Below are positions 8,155-17,552 of a stretch of DNA of 36,130 nt, piece after piece. The notes under the pieces are model-generated. The model made no database searches, was not told where the DNA came from, and worked only from the letters and a program-made list of their open reading frames with translations. Position 1 is the first letter of the stretch. The number at the start of each line of letters is the position of its first letter. The stretch is taken from positions 1 through 36,130 of the forward strand of contig JAGVWK010000015.1 in assembly GCA_018304295.1 (NCBI GenBank), in the 5' to 3' direction. A program made the position numbers and the translations under genes. This DNA is from Microcaldota archaeon. Lineage in GTDB: Archaea; Micrarchaeota; Micrarchaeia; Anstonellales; Anstonellaceae.

Positions 8155-8664
8155 ATGGAAGGCAGGAAGTTGGAAGGCAAAAAAACCCCTAGAAAAGACA
8201 GGATAGTGCGCATGCAGGTAATTGAAAGAAGAGGGGAGGGTGCGGACGAGGAGCTTGTGAAGCTGTGCAAATACATGAGGGTGATGTCGGATAGGGATAC
8301 CGATGCCACAGTTACGCAGGTATTGAAGACAATGATGATTGCAGGCCGCGACAAGGCGGTTGGAGGAAGCGAGCTTGCAAAAATATCAGGACTGAACAGG
8401 ATAACTGTGATACACCATTTGAAAAGGCTTGAAAGCGCGGGGCTTGTGAAAAGGGAGGAGACAAAATACATAATGCAGCCGAAAAATGCCGAGGAGATGC
8501 TGCTTGGCTTTCGCGAGGACATGGACAAGATGTTCTCTGAGATGGACGAGCTTGCGCGCGAAATAGACAGGGAATTTGAAATAATGGAAGGCAAGGGGCA
8601 GCACGAAAATGCGCAACGCGAAAATAAGGGCGGGATAGTGCAGGCAAAAAAGAAAAAGACTTGA
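8155..8664 (+). CDS. Winged-helix transcriptional regulator heading the grpE-dnaK-dnaJ operon
   Basis: VGGSELAKISGLNRITVIHHLKRLESAGLVKREETKYIMQPK is a wHTH; C-terminal amphipathic helix; short gap to grpE. Confidence 0.75.
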   Translation: MEGRKLEGKKTPRKDRIVRMQVIERRGEGADEELVKLCKYMRVMSDRDTDATVTQVLKTMMIAGRDKAVGGSELAKISGLNRITVIHHLKRLESAGLVKREETKYIMQPKNAEEMLLGFREDMDKMFSEMDELAREIDREFEIMEGKGQHENAQRENKGGIVQAKKKKT

Positions 8665-8674
8665 ATTTGCGTTT

Positions 8675-9325
8675 ATGGGGGATGATATGGACGAAAAGAA
8701 GAAGGCGGATGCCAAAAGCGCGGAAAATGCCCCTGAAAAAGGGAAAACCCTTGGGGGGGAGTGCGGGGAGCAATCCGAGGCGCTTGCAGGCGAGGTCGCT
8801 GCGCTCAATGAGAGGATGCTTCGCATTGCCGCGGAATATGATAATTTCCGCAAAAGGACCGCCAAAGAGAAAGAGGAGCTTATGCTCAATGCAAAAGCCG
8901 CAATGCTTTTGAAAATAATCCCGATGTATGAGGAGCTTGAAATGGCTGCAAAAGCTGCCGAGAAATCAGTGAAAAATGCAAACGCTGCTGAAAGCGCGGG
9001 AGAAAATGCGATGGGGGAAAATGCGATAATTGCCGGGGTGAAAATGCTTTGCACAAAATTCTCAAAGATGCTCTCTGAGGAGGGTATTGTGAGGATGCAG
9101 GCGCTTGGCAAGAAATTTGACCCGTATCTGCACGATGTTGTTTCGCACGTGGAAAGCGAGAAACCCCTCGGGGAAATCGTGCAAATAGTGCAGGATGGGT
9201 ATAACCTGAACGGAAAAGTACTGAGGCATGCGGTTGTTATTGTTTCAAACGGGAAAAAAGAGGAAAAGAAAACTGAAAAAGAAAACGAAGAGGAATGCGA
9301 CGTGGATGCGTGCCCGTCGTGCTAG
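8675..9325 (+). CDS. grpE: Nucleotide exchange factor GrpE
   Basis: AAEYDNFRKRTAKEKEEL, LGKKFDPYLHDVVSHVES, VQDGYNLNGKVLRHAVVIVS; directly upstream of dnaK. Start could be ATG at 8687. Confidence 0.93.
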   Translation: MGDDMDEKKKADAKSAENAPEKGKTLGGECGEQSEALAGEVAALNERMLRIAAEYDNFRKRTAKEKEELMLNAKAAMLLKIIPMYEELEMAAKAAEKSVKNANAAESAGENAMGENAIIAGVKMLCTKFSKMLSEEGIVRMQALGKKFDPYLHDVVSHVESEKPLGEIVQIVQDGYNLNGKVLRHAVVIVSNGKKEEKKTEKENEEECDVDACPSC

Positions 9326-9355
9326 AGATAGTATTAACAAAAAAAGGTGGTAGAA

Positions 9356-11251
9356 ATGGCAAAAATAATAGGAATTGACCTGGGAACATCAAACTCTGCG
9401 GCAGCGGTAATTGAGGGAGGCAGGCCGGTAATAATACCCTCCGCAGAGGGCGCGAGCCAGTATGGGAAGGCTTTCCCGTCTTTTGTTGCTTTTACAAAGG
9501 ATGGGCAGAAGCTTGTGGGCGAGCCTGCAAGAAGGCAGGCTGTTGCAAACTCAGAAGGCACTGTGTATGCTTTCAAGAGAAAGATGGGAACGGATTTCCG
9601 CTACAAGGTGTATGGGAAGGAATACCGCCCGCAGGAACTCTCAGCATTCCTTCTTGCGAAAATAAAGCAGGATGCGGAAAATTTCCTTGGGGAGAAGATA
9701 GAGAAGGCGGTTATCACTGTGCCTGCGTATTTTGATGACAACCAGCGCCAAGCAACAAAGGATGCAGGTTCCATTGCGGGATTGGAGGTTGTGCGCATAA
9801 TAAACGAGCCAACTGCAGCCTCGCTTGCATACGGGCTTGACAAGGGCGCAAAGGAGCAAAAGATAATGGTGTTTGACCTTGGGGGCGGCACGCTGGACGT
9901 TACGGTGATGGAATTCGGAGGGGGAGTGTTTGAGGTAAAGAGCACTTCTGGGGACACGCAGCTTGGCGGCACTGACATGGACAATGCGCTTGTGGACTAT
10001 CTGGTAGGCATATTCCTGCACGATACAGGCATAAACGTGCAAAACGACAGGCAGGCAATGCAAAGGGTGCGCGAGGCTGCCGAAAAGGCGAAAATAGAGC
10101 TTTCCACAACCCTTGAGAGCGAAATAAACCTGCCCTTTCTTTCCGCAGGCAAAGAGGGACCAATGCACTTTACGCACAAGCTCACGCGCGCAAAGCTTGA
10201 GGAGATAGTGGAGCCCATAGTGAGCAGGTGCAAAAAGTCTGTTGAGCAGGTGCTCAAGGACTCAAAGAGCACCTCAAATGACATTGGAAAAATAATACTT
10301 GTGGGAGGGCCTACGCGCATGCCGATTGTGCAGCGCTTTGTGGAAGGGATTGTTGGCAAGAAAGTGGAACGCGGGGTTGACCCGATGGAATGCGTTGCAA
10401 TGGGCGCTGCAATACAGGCAGGCGTTCTCGCAGGGGAGGTAAAGGACATACTCTTGCTGGACGTTACGCCCCTTTCCCTTGGGATAGAAACAATGGGAGG
10501 GGTATTTACAAAGCTCATTGAGCGCAACACAACAATACCGACCAAGAAATCGCAGGTATTTTCAACTGCCGCGGACTTCCAGACATCTGTGGACATACAT
10601 GTGTTGCAGGGGGAGCGCGCAATGTCAAAAGATAACATCGGGCTTGGAAAGTTCAATCTTGTGGGAATACCCCCTGCGCCGCGCGGGGTGCCTCAAATTG
10701 AGGTAACATTTGACATAGACGCAAACGGCATTTTGCACGTTACTGGAAAAGACACGGGGACTGGGAAGGAGCAAAAATTGCAAATCGTTGCGCCGCACAA
10801 AATGGACAAGTCTGAAATAGAGAAAAAAATGAAAGAGGCTGAGCAGTTTGCTGAAACTGACAAAAAGCTGCGCGAGGAGGCAGAAAGCAAAAACGAGGCT
10901 GAAACGCTTGTTTATACTGGCGAGAAGCTTATGAGTGAGCATGGGGAAAAGCTTTCAGGCGAGCTAAAAGAGAAAGTGCAAAACGCGCTTAAGGAGGCAA
11001 AGGATGCGCTTGCGGGAAAGGATGCTGTGAAAATAAAAAGCGCTAGCGAGAGCTTGAAGAAAATATTGCAGGAAGCGGGCGCGTCCATGTACCAGCAAAG
11101 CGGGCAGGGAGCAGGAAGCGGTGGGGCGGGCGCACAAGGCGGAGCCGGCGGAGAGCAGGGAGCAGGCTCTCAAGGAGGAGCGGATGATGGTCCCAGCGGA
11201 TACGGAGCGCCCAAAGATGATGCAAAGGATGCGGACTTCAAGAAGGCATAA
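9356..11251 (+). CDS. dnaK: Chaperone DnaK (Hsp70)
   Basis: [77 protein letters not shown]; Gly-rich tail. Confidence 0.98.
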   Translation: MAKIIGIDLGTSNSAAAVIEGGRPVIIPSAEGASQYGKAFPSFVAFTKDGQKLVGEPARRQAVANSEGTVYAFKRKMGTDFRYKVYGKEYRPQELSAFLLAKIKQDAENFLGEKIEKAVITVPAYFDDNQRQATKDAGSIAGLEVVRIINEPTAASLAYGLDKGAKEQKIMVFDLGGGTLDVTVMEFGGGVFEVKSTSGDTQLGGTDMDNALVDYLVGIFLHDTGINVQNDRQAMQRVREAAEKAKIELSTTLESEINLPFLSAGKEGPMHFTHKLTRAKLEEIVEPIVSRCKKSVEQVLKDSKSTSNDIGKIILVGGPTRMPIVQRFVEGIVGKKVERGVDPMECVAMGAAIQAGVLAGEVKDILLLDVTPLSLGIETMGGVFTKLIERNTTIPTKKSQVFSTAADFQTSVDIHVLQGERAMSKDNIGLGKFNLVGIPPAPRGVPQIEVTFDIDANGILHVTGKDTGTGKEQKLQIVAPHKMDKSEIEKKMKEAEQFAETDKKLREEAESKNEAETLVYTGEKLMSEHGEKLSGELKEKVQNALKEAKDALAGKDAVKIKSASESLKKILQEAGASMYQQSGQGAGSGGAGAQGGAGGEQGAGSQGGADDGPSGYGAPKDDAKDADFKKA

Positions 11252-11263
11252 GGGCGTTCATAG

Positions 11264-12376
11264 ATGGCAACCAAACGCGACTACTACGAGATACTTGGAG
11301 TTCCACGAAGCGCAAGCAAGGACGAGATAAAGGGCTCTTACCGCAAGCTTGCAATGCAGTTCCACCCTGACAGGAACAAGGATGCGGGCGCGGAGGAGAA
11401 ATTCAAGGAGATTTCAGAGGCGTATGCGGTGCTCTCAGACGAGCAAAAGAAGCGCACGTATGACCAATATGGGCATTCGGGCTTTGACCAACGATACACG
11501 CAGGAGGATATTTTCAGGAATGCGAATTTTGATGATATTTTCCGCGAGTTTGGGTTTGGCGGCGGCCCTTTTGAGGACATGTTTTCTGGCATGTTTGGAA
11601 TGGGCGGCGGCAGGCGAAGGGGAGAGGTCGGGCACGATTTGCGCTATGACATGGAGATTTCATTGGAAGAGGCTGCAAAGGGCGTTTCAAAGGAAGTGGA
11701 ATATGCGCACACTGTTGCATGCAACCATTGCAAGGGAAGCGGCGGGGAACAAGGCAGCGGCATAAAAACTTGCGCAAAATGCGGCGGGCGCGGGCAGGTG
11801 CAGCAAATAAGGAACATGGGGCCTTTTGGAAGGATGGTAACTGCAAGCACATGCCCATCATGCAGGGGAGTGGGACGGAGCTTTGAAAAAGAGTGCAAAG
11901 AGTGCTATGGGAAAGGCGCTGTGCGCAAAAACGAAAAGCTGGAAATAAGGGTGCCTGCCGGGGTTGAAAGCGGCAGCCGCATAAAATACAAAGGAATGGG
12001 CGAATTTGGAAAGGATGGGAGTGGGGATTTATACATAATTATCGGAGTGCGCGAGCATCCGGACTTTGTGCGCGAAGGGGAGGATTTGCACATGGATGTG
12101 GCAGTTGGCATTGTGCAGGCGGCTCTTGGCGCTGAAATAGAGGTTCCAACACTTTTTGGAAAAGTGAAAATGAAAATACCGGCAGGCACGCAACCACACG
12201 AAAAATTCAGGCTGCGCGGGGAGGGAATGCCGCACGTGCGCGGCAAAGGCAGGGGGGACTTATACGTGCGCGTGAGAGTGCAGGTTCCCTCTAAACTTAG
12301 CGAAAAGCAGAAGAGCCTGCTTAAGGAATTTGAAAAGGAAAGCAAGAAGGGAGTTATTGACAGGATGTTTGGCTAG
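11264..12376 (+). CDS. dnaJ: Chaperone DnaJ (type I, zinc-finger)
   Basis: J-domain [33 protein letters not shown] with HPD; G/F region; CxxCxGxG repeats ([32 protein letters not shown]). Confidence 0.98.
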   Translation: MATKRDYYEILGVPRSASKDEIKGSYRKLAMQFHPDRNKDAGAEEKFKEISEAYAVLSDEQKKRTYDQYGHSGFDQRYTQEDIFRNANFDDIFREFGFGGGPFEDMFSGMFGMGGGRRRGEVGHDLRYDMEISLEEAAKGVSKEVEYAHTVACNHCKGSGGEQGSGIKTCAKCGGRGQVQQIRNMGPFGRMVTASTCPSCRGVGRSFEKECKECYGKGAVRKNEKLEIRVPAGVESGSRIKYKGMGEFGKDGSGDLYIIIGVREHPDFVREGEDLHMDVAVGIVQAALGAEIEVPTLFGKVKMKIPAGTQPHEKFRLRGEGMPHVRGKGRGDLYVRVRVQVPSKLSEKQKSLLKEFEKESKKGVIDRMFG

Positions 12377-12912
12377 GAAGAAGTATTGGTTGCAGGGTTT
12401 TTTGGCTCCGTTGCAGGTTTGCTTGCTTCGCTTGCAAGCAGATTTGCTTCATTTGCGATTTCATCTGCTATCCGTTCTGCTTTTGCAACTTTTTTTAAAT
12501 TCACGGCGTAGATTACGTTCCGCGTTGTTACAAACGCAAAAGCCGCGCCGCACAACATACTTGCCACTATCAGAGCGCTTGTAATTGCTTCGCCAGCATA
12601 GTTAAGCGGCAACTTTGAGGTCATGGTTGCAAAAAGATGCTTAATGCCGCCAAAGGTGAAGGCTGCACTGAAAGAAGAGGCGGTTATGATTGATAGCTGG
12701 TTTTCGGGCAGAAGATTGGCTTCTGCTGCGTGGAATGCAGAAGACAAAACCGCTTGCGGCCCGGGTTCATCTGACGTAACTATCTGCGTGAGCATGCGCT
12801 GGGAGAAGCGCCGTTGGAAAGGACTCAGTTTAGGCATCTCAGTTACACTCACAGCGGAATCACGCAAATTCTTGCATGTTACAGTAGGAGTGAGTTGAGG
12901 AATTGAAGCCAT
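12373..12912 (-). CDS. Hypothetical protein with hydrophobic segment(s)
   Basis: 179 aa; hydrophobic stretch [17 protein letters not shown]; convergent with dnaJ with a 4-nt stop-codon overlap. Confidence 0.5.
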   Translation of the reverse strand: MASIPQLTPTVTCKNLRDSAVSVTEMPKLSPFQRRFSQRMLTQIVTSDEPGPQAVLSSAFHAAEANLLPENQLSIITASSFSAAFTFGGIKHLFATMTSKLPLNYAGEAITSALIVASMLCGAAFAFVTTRNVIYAVNLKKVAKAERIADEIANEANLLASEASKPATEPKNPATNTSS

Positions 12913-12948
12913 AGGAATACATATGTGTTGAAATATTTAAAAACATGC

Positions 12949-13407
12949 CTATAGGTGCGAAAGTATTTCCTGTGCATGCCCTTCTGGCTTTACCTTTTCA
13001 AAGATTTTTTTCACTTTCCCATCCTTTCCTATAAGGAAAGTGGTGCGCAAAATGCCTTCGTATTCCTTTCCGTACATGTTCTTTGTGCCCCAAACGCCCC
13101 ACTGCCTGCACACTTTTGCGCCCCTGTCGCTAAGAAGCGGAAAGTTTAGGGAGTATTTTGAGGCGAATTTCCGATGCGCATCCATATCGTCCGCGCTTAT
13201 GCCAAGCACCACAACGCCCGCCTTTTTGTACTCTTGCAGGGAATCGCGAAAGCCGCATGCCTCTATTGTGCATCCGGGCGTATCGTCCTTTGGGTAGAAA
13301 TACACCACTACGGGCTGCCCCTTGAAGGAGGAAAGACTTACCATCCTGTCATCCTGATCCGCAAGCTCAAAGTCTGGTGCATTTTCGCCTTCTTTTAGCA
13401 TTGGCAT
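12949..13407 (-). CDS. bcp: Thioredoxin-dependent peroxiredoxin (Bcp/PrxQ type)
   Basis: GENAPDFELADQDDRMVSLSSFKGQPVVVYFYPKDDTPGCTIEACGFRD; true start likely MPMLKEG, the N-terminal ORF extension being a read-through of the adjacent repeat element. Confidence 0.92.
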   Translation of the reverse strand: MPMLKEGENAPDFELADQDDRMVSLSSFKGQPVVVYFYPKDDTPGCTIEACGFRDSLQEYKKAGVVVLGISADDMDAHRKFASKYSLNFPLLSDRGAKVCRQWGVWGTKNMYGKEYEGILRTTFLIGKDGKVKKIFEKVKPEGHAQEILSHL

Positions 13408-13410
13408 CAC

Positions 13411-13518
13411 CAACCACCCACGCCCAAAGCCCACGCTTTCAAGCGTGGGTAAAGGCGTGGCAGTTATCGCCAACCCCGTCTGCTTCACAAGCCCCACGCC
13501 TTTAGGCGTGGGTGGTTG
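13411..13518. mobile_element. Small hairpin-bearing element resembling IS200/IS605-family ends (no transposase)
   Basis: Perfect 14-bp terminal inverted repeat caaccacccacgcc/ggcgtgggtggttg (13411-13424/13505-13518); inner hairpins cccacgctt-tc-aagcgtggg (13430-13449) and cccacgcc-ttta-ggcgtggg (13493-13512); ccacgccTTTAggcgtggGTGGTTGAcc resembles IS605 end hairpins. Confidence 0.5.
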
Positions 13519-13564
13519 ACCAAAAAAGAAAGGGAGGGAAAGCATAAATAACGTAGTTATAACG

Positions 13565-14251
13565 CTACTGTATTGAGGAAATAATTTTCAGCAAATCCGA
13601 AAAGCGCTCTATTTCAAAGTCAGGCTTTACTGAGTCGTCCATTCCTATTATGCTTCCATATTTTGCAAAGCATGTGCGCATCCCTGCCAGTTTGGCGCCC
13701 CTTATGTCCCGCGAGAGGTTGTCGCCGGTGAAAAGGATTTGGGATGGCTCAAGGGCAAGGGAGGAGAGGAGCTTCAAAAAAGGGGCGGCTGCGGGCTTTG
13801 AGGAATTTGTATCGTGGTAAGTTACCACAATGTCAAAATAGCCTGCCAAATTCGCAAGTATGAGCCTCTGCCATGCCTTATTGCGCGGCGCGTCTGTTAC
13901 AACCGCAAGGCGGTATTTGGAGCGAAGCTCGTGCAGGGTTTGGGGAACGTCAGGGTAGGGATGCAATACCGCGAACTTTGTTTTCAGGTATGCGAGTATG
14001 CCTGCCTGCTGGATGCGTTCTGCGTCGTTAAGCGGCAGATGGAAGGGATAGACAACGTCAAAGAAAGTCTTCTGGTATTCTATGCCCTTTTTTGAGTATA
14101 TCTGGAAAATGCGCCCTTGTGCCTCCTCTTTTGAAATGGGCAGGCCCTGCTCCACCATTGCGGCTGCCGCCGCCTGCGCGCTTTTGCGCTTGAAAAGCAT
14201 GAAATTTATCAGCGTGTTGTCAAGGTCAAATGCAAGGGCTGCAAGCTTCAT
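13565..14251 (-). CDS. HAD-superfamily hydrolase (phosphatase-like)
   Basis: LAALAFDLDNTLINF (motif I), VVTDAPRNKAWQR, ILFTGDNLSRDIRGAKLAGMRT. Confidence 0.88.
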   Translation of the reverse strand: MKLAALAFDLDNTLINFMLFKRKSAQAAAAAMVEQGLPISKEEAQGRIFQIYSKKGIEYQKTFFDVVYPFHLPLNDAERIQQAGILAYLKTKFAVLHPYPDVPQTLHELRSKYRLAVVTDAPRNKAWQRLILANLAGYFDIVVTYHDTNSSKPAAAPFLKLLSSLALEPSQILFTGDNLSRDIRGAKLAGMRTCFAKYGSIIGMDDSVKPDFEIERFSDLLKIISSIQ

Positions 14252-14311
14252 GGGAAGCACACGCAGACAACATTTTAATAAATAGGGGAGCAATATCAAA
14301 ACGGGGTTTTT

Positions 14312-14866
14312 ATGGTGATGACGCTCTCAAACCAGAAGCTGAAAACAGGGCAGAAGTGCCCGGACTTTGAGCTTATGGACGCAAGCGGGAAAATGGTGAA
14401 ACTCTCGTCCCTTAAGGCAAAGGCAATAATGGTAACTTTCATGTGCAACCACTGCCCTTTTGTGCAGGCAAAAATGGATGAGATGATTAGATTGCACAAA
14501 GAGCACGGGAAAAATGGCGTTGTGTGCGTTGGGATAAGCTCAAATGAGACTGAGAACTACCCTATGGACGATTTTGCGCACATGAAAAAGGAGCTGGAGG
14601 AAAAGAAATTCGCGCGATACTATTTGTGGGATGAAACCCAAGAGGTTGCGCGCGCATACGGGGCTGCATGCACGCCTGACCCATTTTTAATGGATGGAAA
14701 GTTAAGATTGGTGTATCACGGGCGGCTAAATGACAGCATGGGGCCGCTCATGAAGGCAAAGAATTTTGAGATGGAGGATGCGATAAAGGCGGTATTGGCG
14801 GGAGAAACTCCTGCGCGGGATTTTGTGCCCTCTGTTGGATGCTCAATAAAATGGAAAAAGGAATAA
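14312..14866 (+). CDS. Thioredoxin-fold / AhpC-TSA-like redox protein
   Basis: GQKCPDFELMDASGKMVKLSSLKAKAIMVTFMCNHCPFVQAKMDEM; CNHCPF active-site motif. Confidence 0.85.
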   Translation: MVMTLSNQKLKTGQKCPDFELMDASGKMVKLSSLKAKAIMVTFMCNHCPFVQAKMDEMIRLHKEHGKNGVVCVGISSNETENYPMDDFAHMKKELEEKKFARYYLWDETQEVARAYGAACTPDPFLMDGKLRLVYHGRLNDSMGPLMKAKNFEMEDAIKAVLAGETPARDFVPSVGCSIKWKKE

Positions 14867-14875
14867 GGCGGAAAA

Positions 14876-16450
14876 ATGGAAAACGAAAAAACCGAAATGG
14901 AAAACCCTGTGCAGGAAAATGCGGCTGATGCTGCTCTTGACAAGGCAAGTATGCACTGGTCAATGCAGCTTGCGCACGAGGTAATGCAAAGGGGCAAGGA
15001 GCCATACGTGATAAGCGCGGGAATGACAACAAGCGGCCCCTGCCATCTTGGCACGCTTTGTGAATTCTTGTATCCGCAGGGCATAAAAAAGGCGCTTGGG
15101 ATGCAGGGCAAAAAGGCAACATACTATTTTGTTGCGGACATATTTGACGCGTTTGACGGCGTTCCTGTTGTTTTTGAGAAATACAAGGCGGAGCTTGAGC
15201 CCCATCTTGGAAAGCCCCTTACAAGCGTGCCTGACCCGACTGGAAAAACCGCGAGCTTCGGGGAGCATTTCATGGAAGAAGCGCAGGGAATAATGAGGCA
15301 TTTTGGGGTGGAGGCACAGGTGCTAAAGGCAAACGAGCTTTATGAAAAGGGCGCTTTTGACAAGCATGCAAAGCTCTTTTTGCAACAGGAGGAAAAAGTA
15401 AAAGAAGTTGTTGCAAGGACAAGCCTGAGAAAGGAGTTGCCTGAAGACTGGTCGCCTTTAATGCCCGTGTGCGAAAAATGCGGCAGGATTGCAACCACAA
15501 GGGTAACATGGCATGATGATGTGAGTTACAAATATGCGTGCGAGCGGGATGTAAAATACACAAAAGGGTGCGGCTTTAGCGGTGCAAACAGGCTCACTGA
15601 CCACAAATACAAGCTCAACTGGAGGCTGCACTGGCCTTCATGGATGGATTATTTTGGCACAAGCATTGAAGGGGCGGGAGTGGACCACCACACGCGTGGG
15701 GGAAGCTGGGACACCCTTGTTGCGGTATTCCGCGAGATATTCAAAAAAGAGCCGCCTGTGGGATACAAATTCGGATTTATACTTTTTGAGGGGAAAAAAT
15801 ACTCCAAAAGCAAGGGCACGGGGATGGGCGTGTCGCAGCTTATGAAACTGCTTCCCCCAGAGGCGATAAAATACATGCTCCTGAAGCCGGATTTGCAGGA
15901 AAACATTGACATAAACCCGACAAGCACAAACATGCTGAGGCTTCTTGAGGATTATCAGGGAGCTGTTGTGCTTATCGGGCAGGACGAGGAAAAAATGAGC
16001 AGGGCTGAGCGCAAAAGGCTCCAAGCGGCAAGGCTCTCAAAAATAAACGAGTGGAAAACGCCCTTCCTTGATGCTGTGCTTTATAGGCAGCTTTATGGAA
16101 GCTGGGAAGAGGTTGCAAAGCAAAGCAAGGATGAGGCCGGCGTGAAATACCTTGCGCCCTACATAGAGGAATGGGAAAAACAGGGATTCATACCAGAGGA
16201 GTATTCTTACATATATGCGCCGCAAAAGGCGCAGGGGAAAGTGCGCGAATATTTTGAAGGCATGCGCGAGGGCATGGGGCCCCTTGACATACACAATTCA
16301 ATTTTTGAGTTTGCAAAGGCGAACTCCGTTGCCCCCGCGGAATTTTTCAGGTCAATTTACCAGCTTTTGCTTGGAAAGGACAAGGGGCCAAAGCTTGGCA
16401 AATTCCTGCACGCGCTCGGGGTTATGCGCGTTAAAAAGGACGTGCTTTGA
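14876..16450 (+). CDS. lysS: Lysyl-tRNA synthetase, class I
   Basis: VISAGMTTSGPCHLGTLCEFLYPQGIKKAL (HIGH region) and FEGKKYSKSKGTGM (KMSKS region) as in archaeal class I LysRS. Confidence 0.92.
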   Translation: MENEKTEMENPVQENAADAALDKASMHWSMQLAHEVMQRGKEPYVISAGMTTSGPCHLGTLCEFLYPQGIKKALGMQGKKATYYFVADIFDAFDGVPVVFEKYKAELEPHLGKPLTSVPDPTGKTASFGEHFMEEAQGIMRHFGVEAQVLKANELYEKGAFDKHAKLFLQQEEKVKEVVARTSLRKELPEDWSPLMPVCEKCGRIATTRVTWHDDVSYKYACERDVKYTKGCGFSGANRLTDHKYKLNWRLHWPSWMDYFGTSIEGAGVDHHTRGGSWDTLVAVFREIFKKEPPVGYKFGFILFEGKKYSKSKGTGMGVSQLMKLLPPEAIKYMLLKPDLQENIDINPTSTNMLRLLEDYQGAVVLIGQDEEKMSRAERKRLQAARLSKINEWKTPFLDAVLYRQLYGSWEEVAKQSKDEAGVKYLAPYIEEWEKQGFIPEEYSYIYAPQKAQGKVREYFEGMREGMGPLDIHNSIFEFAKANSVAPAEFFRSIYQLLLGKDKGPKLGKFLHALGVMRVKKDVL

Positions 16451-17544
16451 TGGATGGCGCAGGGATGGGTGAAATCAACTCTTCTTATTACAAGGGAAAG
16501 GGCGCAAGGATTTATTCCGATTTCAAAACGTATGCGCACTCGGGCAAATTGCTTGCGGGCGCGAATGCAAAAGAGTTCTGCGAGAAGTTTGCCAATTCAA
16601 AGGAAACCGTGCTTGTTGCGGAGTTCGGGGTGGGAAACGGGAAGTTTGCATGCGATTTCCTTGTGGAAGTGGAAAAGAAAGACTCTGCGCTCTATGCAAA
16701 AACGCGCTATATGCTGTTTGATTTCTCCTCCAAAATGCTCGCCAGTGCAAGGAAAACACTTGGAATGCGGGCGGAAAAATGCGAATTTATTGCGTTTGAT
16801 GCCGCAAAGGAGAAGTTGCCAAAAAGATTTGCAGGAAAAATAAACTATGCGCGCATGAACGAGCTTCTTACGGATTTGCCATGTGAGTTTTATGCGCTGC
16901 AAAACAAGGAGGTTGTTGAGGCTGAGTTTGGCAGGCACGGGGAATTTTCAGGCTTTTTGGGGGCGGATGCGCAAGAAACAGGGCTTGAAAATGCGCAAGG
17001 GAGTGGGGCTGGAAGCGGGCATGGGGGCAGTGGCGGATTTGCAGATGTGGCAGGCGGCAGCGGATTTGAAAATGGCGGGCAGGAAGGCGGCTTTTTAGAC
17101 GCGGGCGTGGCGGGCAATGCGGGCGATAGGAACATTATTGCAGGGGAGTTCCTTTCAAGGATAGGGGAGAACTATATTATCCCTTTCAATTTTGTTGCAT
17201 GCGAGTTTGTGTGCGAGCTGGGGGGCGCGCTTGCACAGGGCGGCATTATTGACATTTTTGACTATGGGTTCTCAAATGCGGCTGATGTGCAAGGCGTGCC
17301 TGCGCAAATGTGGAACATGAACATTGTCCGGGAATTCGGCGGGCAGCTCACAACGGACTTGAACGTGCCGCTCCTTTGCGCGTTTGCAAAATCCCACGGG
17401 CTGAAAGTTGAAGTTCAGGGGCAAAAGCAATATGTGGAAAACACGCTTGGGAAAAAGGTTTCAATAGGGGAAACAAGATATGAAAAGAGCGCAAAAGGCA
17501 TTGGGGAGAGCGACATGTTCTTCCATGTGCGCATTTTGGCATAA
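16450..17544 (+). CDS. SAM-dependent methyltransferase with internal Gly-rich linker (MidA/NDUFAF7-like architecture possible)
   Basis: VLVAEFGVGNGKFACDFL (SAM motif I), YMLFDFSSKMLASARKTL, IIDIFDYGFSNAADVQG; Gly-rich insertion NAQGSGAGSGHGGSGGFADVAGGSGFENGGQEGG. Start overlaps the lysS stop (ATGA). Confidence 0.7.
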   Translation: MDGAGMGEINSSYYKGKGARIYSDFKTYAHSGKLLAGANAKEFCEKFANSKETVLVAEFGVGNGKFACDFLVEVEKKDSALYAKTRYMLFDFSSKMLASARKTLGMRAEKCEFIAFDAAKEKLPKRFAGKINYARMNELLTDLPCEFYALQNKEVVEAEFGRHGEFSGFLGADAQETGLENAQGSGAGSGHGGSGGFADVAGGSGFENGGQEGGFLDAGVAGNAGDRNIIAGEFLSRIGENYIIPFNFVACEFVCELGGALAQGGIIDIFDYGFSNAADVQGVPAQMWNMNIVREFGGQLTTDLNVPLLCAFAKSHGLKVEVQGQKQYVENTLGKKVSIGETRYEKSAKGIGESDMFFHVRILA

Positions 17545-17552
17545 GGCGAATT

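Noticed and set aside
13408-13545. N-terminal 46-residue extension of the Bcp ORF
   Set aside because: It translates through the hairpin element; Bcp homology begins at MLKEGENAPDFEL, so the start is placed at 13407.
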